Positions 23,575-32,300 of a DNA stretch of 64,000 nucleotides are shown one piece after another; the first letter of the stretch is position 1; each line of letters starts with the position of its first letter. Below the pieces are notes generated by a model. The model was not told where the DNA came from. It was given only the letters and a program-made list of their open reading frames with translations, and made no database searches. Source of the stretch: Neoroseomonas eburnea (GTDB lineage: Bacteria > Pseudomonadota > Alphaproteobacteria > Acetobacterales > Acetobacteraceae); NCBI RefSeq assembly GCF_018129005.1, contig NZ_JAAEDL010000007.1:124001-188000 (forward strand). The letters are read 5' to 3'. A program made the position numbers and the translations under genes.

Positions 23575-24130
23575 CGCCACGTCCGGAGCGGGAGGTTGTC
23601 CACCCGCCCCGGGCTGGCGGGGCCCGCCTGAGGACGCGCCGGGGCGCGCGTTCCCCGGGGTCAGTACCGGCCCGCACCCCGGGCCCGGCCGCCCATCCAG
23701 GAATTGTCGTTGGGCGGTTGGGCGGGGGCGCGGGCCGGCGCCGGCATTCCGAAATCGCATCTCTGATCACGGCAAGACCGGCTCCGCCGGCGGGCTGTGG
23801 TGGAAAAATTCCGCCTCGATGGTGCGCCGTTCGAATAGTGAATTCGTAAGTAAATTTTACTGAAAACCTAGAGCGCATGGAGAATTGGATAAGTCATTTA
23901 ACTTAATTAATTCTTTGACAAAATCCCGCCGCATTCCGTTCGGTGTGGTTTGGCCTGGATTGTTGTCATGATTTGGGTTTGATCTTTCGGTCCGACTGTG
24001 TTGGTAAGCCACCATGACGACCGCGAATGGATTGCCGGCACCCCCCTGCCGGCGACATGTTGCGGCGCCCCCGCGCGCGTTGCGGCGGGGCGCCCGTCCC
24101 TTCGGAGCCAGGCTCCGACGGATCTGGGGC
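23575..24130. other. Intergenic stretch with an AT-rich island
   Basis: No gene is supported here. The first 200 bases are very G+C-rich with several self-complementary runs that may end the preceding transcript. From about 23821 the composition changes: my hand count over 23841-23940 gives 34 G+C in 100 bases, far below the surroundings, with runs such as TTAACTTAATTAA. TTGACA at 23915-23920 could be a -35 box for the next gene, but no good -10 follows at normal spacing. An arginine-rich frame runs on from 24014 but is probably untranslated. Confidence 0.6.
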
Positions 24131-24808
24131 ATGGCAGGACGGCGCCGGCGGCGCCTGCTCTCGCCGATCTGGACCGCGACGATGCTCGGCGCGATGGCGC
24201 TGTCCGCGGGGGCCTGTGCGCAGCCGGCGCCGTTCGAGACACCGATCCTCGCCGAGCCGGTCTCCCTGCGTGACGCCGATCTCTCCCCCCGCACCGCCTG
24301 CCTCGAGGCGGCACGCGAGGCCGAACGCAAGCACGGCCTGCCGGAGGGCCTGCTCGTCGGCATCGCCCTGAACGAGAGTGGGCTGCACGCCCATGCACTG
24401 AGCATCGGCGGCCGCGCCTACTACCCCGAGGACCGCGCCGAGGCGGCGCGCCTGCTCCGCGCCTCCGGTGGCCGTGCCATGGCGGGCTGCGTGCAGGTGA
24501 ATTCCGGCGTGCATGCGCGTGGCGGGCAGGACTGGCCGCTCGACCCCTGGAAGGCGACGGAATGGGCGGCGATCTACCTTCGCCAGCACTACGAGACCTA
24601 CGGCGACTGGGGCATGGCGGTGGTGCGCTGGCACGGCGGATCGCCGGGCCAGTTCAGGCAGCTCGTCTGCCGCGTGCGCAGCAAGATCGACGTCGTCGCG
24701 CCGGACAGCCACCTGTTCGTCGAGCGCTGCCGCGGCACCCAGGCGCAGATGGCCCAGTTCCGCCGCAACGGCCGGGCCCTGCTGGAACTGGCCGAAGCGG
24801 CCGACTGA
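24131..24808 (+). CDS. Lytic transglycosylase-like (SLT/lysozyme fold) envelope protein
   Basis: A protein of about 225 aa with an arginine-rich n-region, a hydrophobic stretch and a possible lipobox (LSAGAC), so it is exported and perhaps a lipoprotein. The domain has EAERKHGLPEGLLVGIALNESGLH, where E of ES is the expected catalytic glutamate of Slt/VirB1-type enzymes. GCVQVNSGVH, WAAIYLRQHYETYGDW and AVVRWHGG follow in family order. It would cut peptidoglycan to admit machinery or to remodel the wall. ATG 24131 is preferred since it begins the signal; an in-frame ATG at 24014 adds a 39-residue arginine-rich leader. Its upstream region is the AT-rich island. Confidence 0.8.
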   Translation: MAGRRRRRLLSPIWTATMLGAMALSAGACAQPAPFETPILAEPVSLRDADLSPRTACLEAAREAERKHGLPEGLLVGIALNESGLHAHALSIGGRAYYPEDRAEAARLLRASGGRAMAGCVQVNSGVHARGGQDWPLDPWKATEWAAIYLRQHYETYGDWGMAVVRWHGGSPGQFRQLVCRVRSKIDVVAPDSHLFVERCRGTQAQMAQFRRNGRALLELAEAAD

Positions 24809-24817
24809 ACCCACCGA

Positions 24818-24848
24818 GCCTCGCCGATGACCTGATCACCGGCGAGGC
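24818..24848. terminator. Hairpin between convergent genes
   Basis: Perfect arms GCCTCGCCG (24818-24826) and CGGCGAGGC (24840-24848) with a 13-base loop lie between the stops of the transglycosylase gene (plus) and the lyase gene (minus). No T-run is present. Confidence 0.5.
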
Positions 24849-24900
24849 AAGCGATGCCGGCGCGCCGGGTCGGTGTGGCGGCTGCGTGCGACCCGGAGAC

Positions 24901-26289
24901 TCAGGCCGGGCCAGCCGGAAGGCCGGCCGGCATGACGTCCATGGACCGCGCGCGCGCCAGCACGCGGTCGACGAAGGCCCCCGCGCTGCCGAGATAGGCC
25001 GCGGGGTCCGTCATCTTCGAGATGGCCGCGGCATCCAGCCTGCCCGCCACGCGCGCGTCGCGCAGCAATGCCTCGGACAGGCCGATGCCCTCGGCCAGCG
25101 CCAGGTCGCAGGCATCGTTGACGATGTGGTGCGCCTCTCCGCGACCGAAGACGGGCGCTAGGCCCATCATCACCGCCTCGCTGACGATCAGCCCGGCCGT
25201 CGCATCGAGATTGCGGCGCATGCGAGCGGCATCGACCACCAGCCCCTCGGCGATGAAGCGCGCCTGCGTCATCGCGCCATGCGCCAGCAGGAAGGCCTGC
25301 GGCAGGGCGAGAAGTTCCGCCTGCCACGGCCCGGTGCCGCGTTCGAAATCCTGTGCCATGGCGGCGAGCATCTGCGGCACCAGCGCGTGCACGCCGCGCG
25401 ACTGGGAGAGCACGTATTCGCAGGCGATCGGGTTGCGCTTCTGCGGCATGGTGGAGGACCCGCCGCGGCCGCGCACATGCGGCTCGCTCACCTCGGCGAG
25501 CTCGGTCTGCATCATCAGCATCACGTCGGTGGCGAGCTTCGCCAGCGTGCCGCACAGGATGCCGAGCCAGCAGCCGGCCTCGTTCAGCCCGTCGCGCGCG
25601 ACATGCCAGGGGATGTCCGCCTCGGCCAGGTCGAGCTCCTTCGCCAGTTCCCGCGTCACCGCCAGCCCCTGGTCGCCGAGCGAGGCGAGGGTGCCGGCGG
25701 CGCCGCCGAAGGACAGCCGCAGCGCCCGGCCCCGCACGCGCGGCAGCCCGTCGAGGGAGGCGAGCAGCGGCGCGAGCCACACCGCGACCTTCATGCCGAA
25801 GGTCACCGGCAGGGCGTGCTGGAGATGCGTGCGCCCGGCCATCACCGTGTCGCGATGCGTCGCGGCCATCGCCGCCAGCGCGGTGATCGTCGCGCGCAGA
25901 TCGGCTTCCATGAGCGCCAGCCCGTCGCGGACCTGCAGCACGACGGCAGTGTCCATGATGTCCTGGGTGGTCGCCCCCCAATGCGTCCAGCGCCCGGCAT
26001 CCGGCCCGGCCAGGGCCGAGAGCTGCCTCACCAGCCCGACCACCGGATAGCCGGTGTTGCGCGTCGCCGCCGCGAGGGCCGCGAGGTCGAGCCGCGACGC
26101 ATCGGCGGCGGCGGTGATGGCGGGCGCCGCTTCGGCCGGGACGATGCCGAGCCGCGCCTGGGCGCGGGCGAGGGCCGCTTCGACGTCGAGCATGCGCTGG
26201 AGGAAGGCGTGTTCCCCCATCGCGGCCCGCATGGCGTCGGTGCCGTAGAGCGCGCCGAGCACGGCGCCGTCGGCGGGGTTCACGGGCAT
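24901..26289 (-). CDS. Class-II fumarase/aspartase-superfamily lyase, 3-carboxymuconate cycloisomerase/adenylosuccinate lyase-like
   Basis: A 462-aa mostly helical enzyme. The superfamily signature GSSTMPQKRNP is present, as are THWGATTQDIMDT and TVMAGRTHLQHALPVTFG, whose histidine region is catalytic. The PcaB and PurB branches look most similar. The absence of purine genes nearby favours a PcaB-like lyase acting on a carboxylated acid, but no other beta-ketoadipate gene is in the window. GGAGG lies 7 bases before ATG 26289 and is itself the downstream arm of an 11-bp inverted repeat, so translation may be controlled. Confidence 0.85.
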   Translation of the reverse strand: MPVNPADGAVLGALYGTDAMRAAMGEHAFLQRMLDVEAALARAQARLGIVPAEAAPAITAAADASRLDLAALAAATRNTGYPVVGLVRQLSALAGPDAGRWTHWGATTQDIMDTAVVLQVRDGLALMEADLRATITALAAMAATHRDTVMAGRTHLQHALPVTFGMKVAVWLAPLLASLDGLPRVRGRALRLSFGGAAGTLASLGDQGLAVTRELAKELDLAEADIPWHVARDGLNEAGCWLGILCGTLAKLATDVMLMMQTELAEVSEPHVRGRGGSSTMPQKRNPIACEYVLSQSRGVHALVPQMLAAMAQDFERGTGPWQAELLALPQAFLLAHGAMTQARFIAEGLVVDAARMRRNLDATAGLIVSEAVMMGLAPVFGRGEAHHIVNDACDLALAEGIGLSEALLRDARVAGRLDAAAISKMTDPAAYLGSAGAFVDRVLARARSMDVMPAGLPAGPA

Positions 26290-26290
26290 G

Positions 26291-26328
26291 GCGTTTCCTC
26301 CTGCAGCATGTCGCGGCGGAGGAAACGC
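26291..26328 (-). promoter_or_regulatory. Inverted repeat that can mask the lyase ribosome-binding site
   Basis: Read on the minus strand, GCGTTTCCTCC (26328-26318) and GGAGGAAACGC (26301-26291) are exact complements around a 16-base loop. The downstream arm contains the GGAGG Shine-Dalgarno sequence, and the ATG follows one base after the arm. Pairing would hide the ribosome-binding site. The same symmetry could instead be an operator. The transcription start is unknown. Confidence 0.6.
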
Positions 26329-26358
26329 GCGCCCGCGCGGGGCGTCAATCCGCCCCGG

Positions 26359-27471
<1,113 letters not shown>

Positions 27472-27534
27472 GGCGGGAGACTCCGGTGGATGGCGGCGCA
27501 GGATGCGTTCCCCGCTGCCGGTCGCGCAACCCGT

Positions 27535-28857
27535 TCAGCTCAGCGCGCGCACCACTGCCAGCGACAGCCATGGAAAGGCGACGCACAGCGCCAGACGGAT
27601 GAAATCCGTCGCGAGATAGGGCAGCACCCCGCGATAGGTCGCCCCGATCGGCACGTCGCGCGCAAGGCCGCTCACCACGAAGACGTTCAGCCCGATCGGC
27701 GGTGCCGTCAGCCCGATGCCGACGACGATCAGCACCAGGATGCCGAACCAGATCGCCGTCTCCTCCGTTGTCAGGCCGAAATCGAGCGCGGTGACGACCG
27801 GGAAGAAGACCGGCAGGGTCAGCAGCATCATCGCCAGCTCGTCCATCACCGCGCCGAGCAGGATGTAGACGGCGAGGAAGGCGAGCAGCACGCCATAGGG
27901 CGGGAAGCCCTGCTCGCTGACCCAGACCGCGAGCAGGTCCGGCGCCTGGGACAGGGCGAGGAAGGCGTTGAACACCTCGGCACCGAGCAGGATGACGAAG
28001 ATCATCGCCGTGGTCTCGGCGGTGGCCTGCAGGCTCTCGCGGATCCGCCGGGGTGTCAGCGTCCGGCGGGCGAGGCCGACCGCGAGCGTCGCGGCGCAGC
28101 CGATGCCCGCACTCTCGGTCGGCGTGAAGATGCCGCCATAGATGCCGCCGACCACCACCACGGCGATCAGCAGCACGGGCAGCACGGCACGCAGCGCCGC
28201 GCGCCGGTCCTCCGGCGCCACGCGCGGGCCGGCGGGGCAGAGTTCCGGCCGCCGCCGCACCAGCAGCGCGATCGTCAGGATGTAGAAGGCGGTCGCCAGC
28301 AGCCCGGGGATGAGCGCCGCCATGAACAGCTTGGCGATGTTCTGCTCGGTGCCGATGGCATAGACCACCAGGATGACCGAGGGCGGGATCAGGATGCCGA
28401 GCACCCCGCCCACCGCGATGGTGCCGGTCGCGAAGCCGGGCAGGGCGCCGTAGCGGCGCAGCTCCGGCAGCGCCGCGCGCCCCATCGTCGCCGTGGTCGC
28501 GACCGAGGACCCGCACACCGCCCCGAACCCGGCGCAGGCCGCGATCACCGCCATCGCCAGGCCGCCGCGCCGGTGCCCGACCAGCGCATTCGCCGCCGTG
28601 AACAGGTCCCGCGCCAAGCCGCCGCGTTCCGCCAGCGCCCCCATCAGGATGAAGAGCGGGATGACGGTCAGCGTGTAGTTGGCGAAGAGGTAGAAGGGCG
28701 TGGTCTTGAGATAGGCGAGCAGCCGCGCGGCGTCGACGATGTGCGCATAGCCCGCCGCCCCGACCACCAGCATCGCGAGCCCGATCGGGCAGCGCAGCGC
28801 GAGCAGCAGCAGCAGCGCGGCGAAGCCCGTGCCGGCGACGACGAATTCATCGGCCAT
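27535..28857 (-). CDS. dctM: TRAP transporter large permease (DctM)
   Basis: A 440-aa inner-membrane protein with about 12 hydrophobic segments, the ion-coupled permease of a tripartite TRAP importer. Family pieces include PLFILMGALAERGGLARDLF, GFGAVCGSSVATTATMG, GVLGILIPPSVILVVYA and IFTPTESAGIG. The ATG shares its A with the dctQ stop (TGATG at 28859-28855), so the two are coupled. The substrate is probably a sugar acid, judging from the downstream-acting dgoA and dgoK genes upstream in the same direction. Any longer reading of this frame runs through dctQ and an R2 repeat and is not real. Confidence 0.93.
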   Translation of the reverse strand: MADEFVVAGTGFAALLLLLALRCPIGLAMLVVGAAGYAHIVDAARLLAYLKTTPFYLFANYTLTVIPLFILMGALAERGGLARDLFTAANALVGHRRGGLAMAVIAACAGFGAVCGSSVATTATMGRAALPELRRYGALPGFATGTIAVGGVLGILIPPSVILVVYAIGTEQNIAKLFMAALIPGLLATAFYILTIALLVRRRPELCPAGPRVAPEDRRAALRAVLPVLLIAVVVVGGIYGGIFTPTESAGIGCAATLAVGLARRTLTPRRIRESLQATAETTAMIFVILLGAEVFNAFLALSQAPDLLAVWVSEQGFPPYGVLLAFLAVYILLGAVMDELAMMLLTLPVFFPVVTALDFGLTTEETAIWFGILVLIVVGIGLTAPPIGLNVFVVSGLARDVPIGATYRGVLPYLATDFIRLALCVAFPWLSLAVVRALS

Positions 28858-29351
28858 CAGCCGCGGCCTCGTGCGAGCCGCCAGCTCCAGTGGAGCGCCG
28901 CGATCCCCGTCGCGGCGAAGCCGAGCGCGCCGGCCGCGACCGCCCACCAGATCGGGATGCCGAGCAGGCCGAAGGTGGTGGTGCGGTTGAACAGCGCCTC
29001 CTGCGCGCCCACCGTCATGCGCTCGGCCAGCACCAGCGCGGCCACGCCCCAGACCAGGTTCCAGAAGCCGTCGAGCGCCTGGTTCAGCCGCCGCGGCAGG
29101 CGCGTGGTGAAGCTGTCCACGAAGATGTTGGCGCGCATCAGCGTGCCGTAGGCGAGGAAGCCCAGCACGGCGAGCCCGCCGCCGATCTGCACCAGCTCGA
29201 CATCGCCGGTGACGGGCTGGCTGGTCAGCCAGCGCAGCAGGACCGAGACGGTGGTCAGCACCGCGACCGCGAGCAGCAGGCAGCCGCCGCCGAGCGCGAA
29301 GAGGGTCGCAAGATGCGCGATCGGGCCGCGCGGCGGTTCCGGCGTGCTCAT
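28857..29351 (-). CDS. dctQ: TRAP transporter small permease (DctQ)
   Basis: A 164-aa protein with four membrane segments, the small permease that pairs with DctM. The family-like stretch ANIFVDSFTTRLPRRLNQALD (R/N-x-x-x-V-D at the second helix) is visible. ATG 29351 gives MSTPEPPRGP before the first helix. No Shine-Dalgarno sequence lies in the 11 bases between this ATG and the R2 hairpin, and an in-frame TTG (29390) sits inside that hairpin, so the start is somewhat uncertain. Confidence 0.88.
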   Translation of the reverse strand: MSTPEPPRGPIAHLATLFALGGGCLLLAVAVLTTVSVLLRWLTSQPVTGDVELVQIGGGLAVLGFLAYGTLMRANIFVDSFTTRLPRRLNQALDGFWNLVWGVAALVLAERMTVGAQEALFNRTTTFGLLGIPIWWAVAAGALGFAATGIAALHWSWRLARGRG

Positions 29352-29362
29352 GCCGGCGGGCC

Positions 29363-29547
29363 GGGGATTGGAGGGGCGCCGCCCCTCCAATCCCCGCCAA
29401 AGGCCCGGGGCCTTTGGAAACCATCACCTGGCGCCGGCCGCGGCGGGCGGACGGAATGGCGCGGCACGGCCCCGGTGCGCGACGAAGTCATGGTTTCCAA
29501 AGGCCTCGGGCCTTTGGTGGGGTGGTGCGGAGGGGCCAGGCCCCCCC
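29363..29547. repeat. R2 nested hairpin cassette, copy B (between dctP and dctQ)
   Basis: Contains GGGGATTGGAGGGGC/GCCCCTCCAATCCCC (29363-29395, 15-bp arms, loop GCC), CCAAAGGCC/GGCCTTTGG (29397-29417), the same stem again at 29497-29517, then GGAGGGGCC/GGCCCCCC near 29530-29547. It separates the binding-protein gene from the permease genes of one transport operon and could attenuate transcription, giving more DctP than DctQM. Confidence 0.85.
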
Positions 29548-29564
29548 GCGTCGTCCGCTGCCCA

Positions 29565-30611
29565 TCAGGCCACGCCCTCGCCGAGCCGCGCGACCGCGGC
29601 CCGCGCCTCCTCGACCAGCATCCCGCCGTCGATGTTCCGCTCCCGCATGGCGCCGATCCAGGCCTGGGTCACCGGCGCGGTCGTGCTCCGCCAGCGCGCC
29701 GCCTCCTCGACCGAGATCTCCGTGACGGAGTTGCCGCGGCGGCGCACCATCTCCTCCACCTTCGGGCCTTCCTCGTCCCAGACACGCGCGGCCATGGCCG
29801 CGGCGGCGGCGCCCGAATTGGCGTCGAGCACGCGCTTCAGATCGGGCGGCAGCCCGTCGTAGCGCGCCTTGTTCATCGCCAGCAGCATGGAGGCGGAATA
29901 GAAGGTCGGGCTGCCCGGGATGCCGATGTGGTGGCGCACCATCTCGTGGATGCGGATGGAGGGCACCACCTCCCACGGCACCACCGCGCCGTCGATGACG
30001 CCCTGGGACAGCGCCTCGGGCACCTGCGGCACCGGCATGCCGACCGGCACGGCGCCGAGCGCCTTCAGCCCTTCGCCGGCCTGGCGGGTGGGGAAGCGCA
30101 GCTTGAGGCCGCGCATGTCCTCCATGGTCTTCACCTCGCGCTTCGCGTGGATCAGGCCGTGGTCGTGCGCCCAGACGGCGATGACATGCGTCTCGGCGAA
30201 TTCGGGCCGCATGTGCTTCTCGAACAATTCCCAGGTGACGCGGGCGTTCACGCTGGCGCGCTTGTGCGCGATGAAGGGCAGTTCGATCACCTCGATGCGC
30301 GGGAAGCGGCCGGGCGTGTAGCCGGGCAGGGTCCAGATGATGTCGGCGACGCCGTCCTTCGCCTGGTCGTAGAGCTGCGGCGGCGCGCCGCCGAGCTGCA
30401 TCGAGGGGAAGATCTGGATGCGCAGGCGGCCGTTCGATTCCTCCTGCACCTTGCGCGTCCAGGGCACCAGGAAGTGGCGGTGGACGTTGGACACCGGCGG
30501 CAGGAAGTGGTGCAGGCGCAGCGTCACCTCCTGCGCCGCGGCGCGGCGGGGGGTGAACAGGGCCGGCGCGGCGAGCGCGGCGCCGGTCAGCAGCAGGCGG
30601 CGGTGAAGCAT
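29565..30611 (-). CDS. dctP: TRAP transporter periplasmic binding protein (DctP)
   Basis: A 348-aa solute-binding protein with a signal peptide starting MLHRRLLLTGAALAAPAL (possible twin-arginine-like start). The DctP pattern includes LRLHHFLPPVSNVHRHFLVP, NGRLRIQIFPSMQLGG, KREVKTMEDMRGLKLRFPT (the substrate-clamping arginine region) and PVPQVPEALSQGVIDGAV. It delivers an organic acid to DctQM. It is followed by dgo genes on its upstream side, so the whole block (dgoK, dgoA, dctP, dctQ, dctM in transcription order) is likely one sugar-acid uptake and catabolic unit. AGGAAAC precedes the ATG. Confidence 0.93.
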   Translation of the reverse strand: MLHRRLLLTGAALAAPALFTPRRAAAQEVTLRLHHFLPPVSNVHRHFLVPWTRKVQEESNGRLRIQIFPSMQLGGAPPQLYDQAKDGVADIIWTLPGYTPGRFPRIEVIELPFIAHKRASVNARVTWELFEKHMRPEFAETHVIAVWAHDHGLIHAKREVKTMEDMRGLKLRFPTRQAGEGLKALGAVPVGMPVPQVPEALSQGVIDGAVVPWEVVPSIRIHEMVRHHIGIPGSPTFYSASMLLAMNKARYDGLPPDLKRVLDANSGAAAAAMAARVWDEEGPKVEEMVRRRGNSVTEISVEEAARWRSTTAPVTQAWIGAMRERNIDGGMLVEEARAAVARLGEGVA

Positions 30612-30669
30612 CCGGGCGTTTCCTCGTCTCGGACCGTGCCGGGATGCGCCTCCCGGTTCGGCGGTAGTT

Positions 30670-31290
30670 TCACGCCATGCCGGCCGCATCGCGCAAGGCT
30701 TTCGCCCTGACCGCCAGCGTCTCCGCCGTGTCGCCCGGCCGGTAGAGCGAGGAACCGACCCCGAAGCCGGCGGCGCCGGCGGCCTTCCAGGCCGGGATGG
30801 TCTCCGCCGCCATGCCGCCTACCGGCACGATGGCGGTGCCCTTCGGCAGCACCGCGAGCAGCGCCTTCACCACGGCGGGGGAGGCGGCCTCGGCGGGAAA
30901 CAGCTTCAGCGCATCGGCGCCGACGGCGAGCAGGGCGAAGGCCTCGGCCGGGGTGAGGAAGCCGGGGCAGGCGATCAGCCCGCGGGCGCGCGCGGCCAGC
31001 ACGAGCTGCGGGTCGCAATGCGGCGTCACCATCAGCCGCGCGCCGGCGCGCGTGATGGCGGCGACCTCGTCCTCGGAGGTGACGGTGCCGGCGCCGATCA
31101 GCGCGCGGTCGCCGAAGGCCGCATGCAGGCGGCGGATGCTCTCGAGCGGCTTCGGGGAGTTGAGCGGCACCTCGATGATGGACAGCCCCGCGGCGATCAG
31201 GGCGGCGCCGATCGGCTCCACCTCCTCGGGCGTCACGCCGCGCAGGATGGCGACGATGGGGCAGGCGTCCAGCCAGGGGGCGAGGCTCAT
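30670..31290 (-). CDS. dgoA: 2-dehydro-3-deoxy-6-phosphogalactonate aldolase
   Basis: A 206-aa class I aldolase of the KDPG/KDPGal family. It splits 2-dehydro-3-deoxy-6-phosphogalactonate into pyruvate and glyceraldehyde 3-phosphate. The Schiff-base lysine lies in ALKLFPAE, the catalytic glutamate in SIIEVPLNSP, and GAGTVTSEDEV and VTPHCDPQLV are typical. KDPGal rather than KDPG is inferred from the coupled kinase gene and from the NSP after the E-V-P strand. Its start overlaps the dgoK stop (ATGA, 31290-31287). Confidence 0.92.
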   Translation of the reverse strand: MSLAPWLDACPIVAILRGVTPEEVEPIGAALIAAGLSIIEVPLNSPKPLESIRRLHAAFGDRALIGAGTVTSEDEVAAITRAGARLMVTPHCDPQLVLAARARGLIACPGFLTPAEAFALLAVGADALKLFPAEAASPAVVKALLAVLPKGTAIVPVGGMAAETIPAWKAAGAAGFGVGSSLYRPGDTAETLAVRAKALRDAAGMA

Positions 31291-32171
31291 GCCAGGCGCT
31301 CCGCGATCAGGTGCAGGCCGCGGGCGGCGGCATCCGGCGCGGCGCTGCGGTGGGGCACGCCGAAGGCGTCGAGCGCCTCGGCGTAGCGGGATGTCAGCGC
31401 CTCCGCGCCGATCAGGACGACCGGCGGCGCGACGCCCTCCTCGAGCGCCGCGGCGACCTCATGCCCGATCAGCAGGCCGGAGAGGAAGGAAGCGGCCTCC
31501 TCCTCGGGCATCTCGGCGAAGAGCGAGGCGGCGCGCAGGCCGAAGAGGTGGTGCAGCAGCCCGCCCGACTGCTTCGCGCGCGCCACGCCCCGGCCGAACC
31601 CCCGCGCATCGTGCGCCGACGATGGATTCATCATGCGCGCCAGGATGGTGTGCCCGGCCAGGGCGGCGAAGGCCTCCCCCGTCAGGTGGGTGGTGAAGCC
31701 GAGCACGCGGCCGCCGGCCATGCGTGCCCATTTGGAATGGCTGCCGGGCAGGCAGATGCTGGACTCCGCCGCGCCGATCCGCTCGGCGACGCCGATCATC
31801 TGCGTCTCCTCCCCGCGCATCACCTCGGCCACGCCGTGGCGGTCGCGGCAGGAGACACCGGGGACGAGCCGCACCTCGGCGCCGTCGAAAGGGACCTGGA
31901 TGGTGGCGGCGGCGATCTCCTCGACGCCAGCGGGGCAGGGGAGGTAGGGCGCCTCGACCCAGCCCTGGCGGCTGCCGACCATGCCGCTCAGCAGCACCCG
32001 GCGCTCCCCGGCGGTGATCCAGTCCCCGACCACCTCGCGCAGCGCGTCGGGGAAGCCGCCGGGCTCGACGGTCAGGATGCCGCGCGGGGTGCAGCGGTGC
32101 GACAGCGCGGTCCCGTCCGGCGCCAGGCGGTAGACCCGCAGGCTGGAGGTGCCCCAGTCGACGCCGATCAT
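31287..32171 (-). CDS. dgoK: 2-dehydro-3-deoxygalactonokinase
   Basis: A 294-aa sugar-acid kinase that phosphorylates 2-dehydro-3-deoxygalactonate for the aldolase that follows. MIGVDWGTSSLRVYRL is the ATP-phosphate loop of the family, RGEETQMIG and CLPGSHSKWARM are the DgoK-specific blocks, and LSGLLIGHEV and VLIGAEALTSRYAEAL complete the C-domain. GGAGGG stands before the ATG, and it appears to be the first gene of the dgo-dct operon. A galactonate dehydratase or dehydrogenase is not in the window. Confidence 0.93.
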   Translation of the reverse strand: MIGVDWGTSSLRVYRLAPDGTALSHRCTPRGILTVEPGGFPDALREVVGDWITAGERRVLLSGMVGSRQGWVEAPYLPCPAGVEEIAAATIQVPFDGAEVRLVPGVSCRDRHGVAEVMRGEETQMIGVAERIGAAESSICLPGSHSKWARMAGGRVLGFTTHLTGEAFAALAGHTILARMMNPSSAHDARGFGRGVARAKQSGGLLHHLFGLRAASLFAEMPEEEAASFLSGLLIGHEVAAALEEGVAPPVVLIGAEALTSRYAEALDAFGVPHRSAAPDAAARGLHLIAERLA

Positions 32172-32300
32172 CCGTTACCCTCCTCGAATCACGGCCATGC
32201 TACAGGCCGGGGCACCGGCATGACCAAGTCTTGCGTGCATCGTGACGCAGAAGGACCATCGCCGCGCCGGGAAAAAGAAGATCGGGAGGAATACTTGCCC

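Noticed and set aside
20731-23760. A 1009-codon minus-strand frame through the ThDP enzyme region
   Set aside because: Only its last 125 codons (20731-21108) are a real gene, the membrane anchor. The rest is antisense to a well-supported plus-strand enzyme.
23915-23943. A sigma-70 promoter for the lytic transglycosylase
   Set aside because: TTGACA is present, but no acceptable -10 hexamer lies 16-18 bases downstream.
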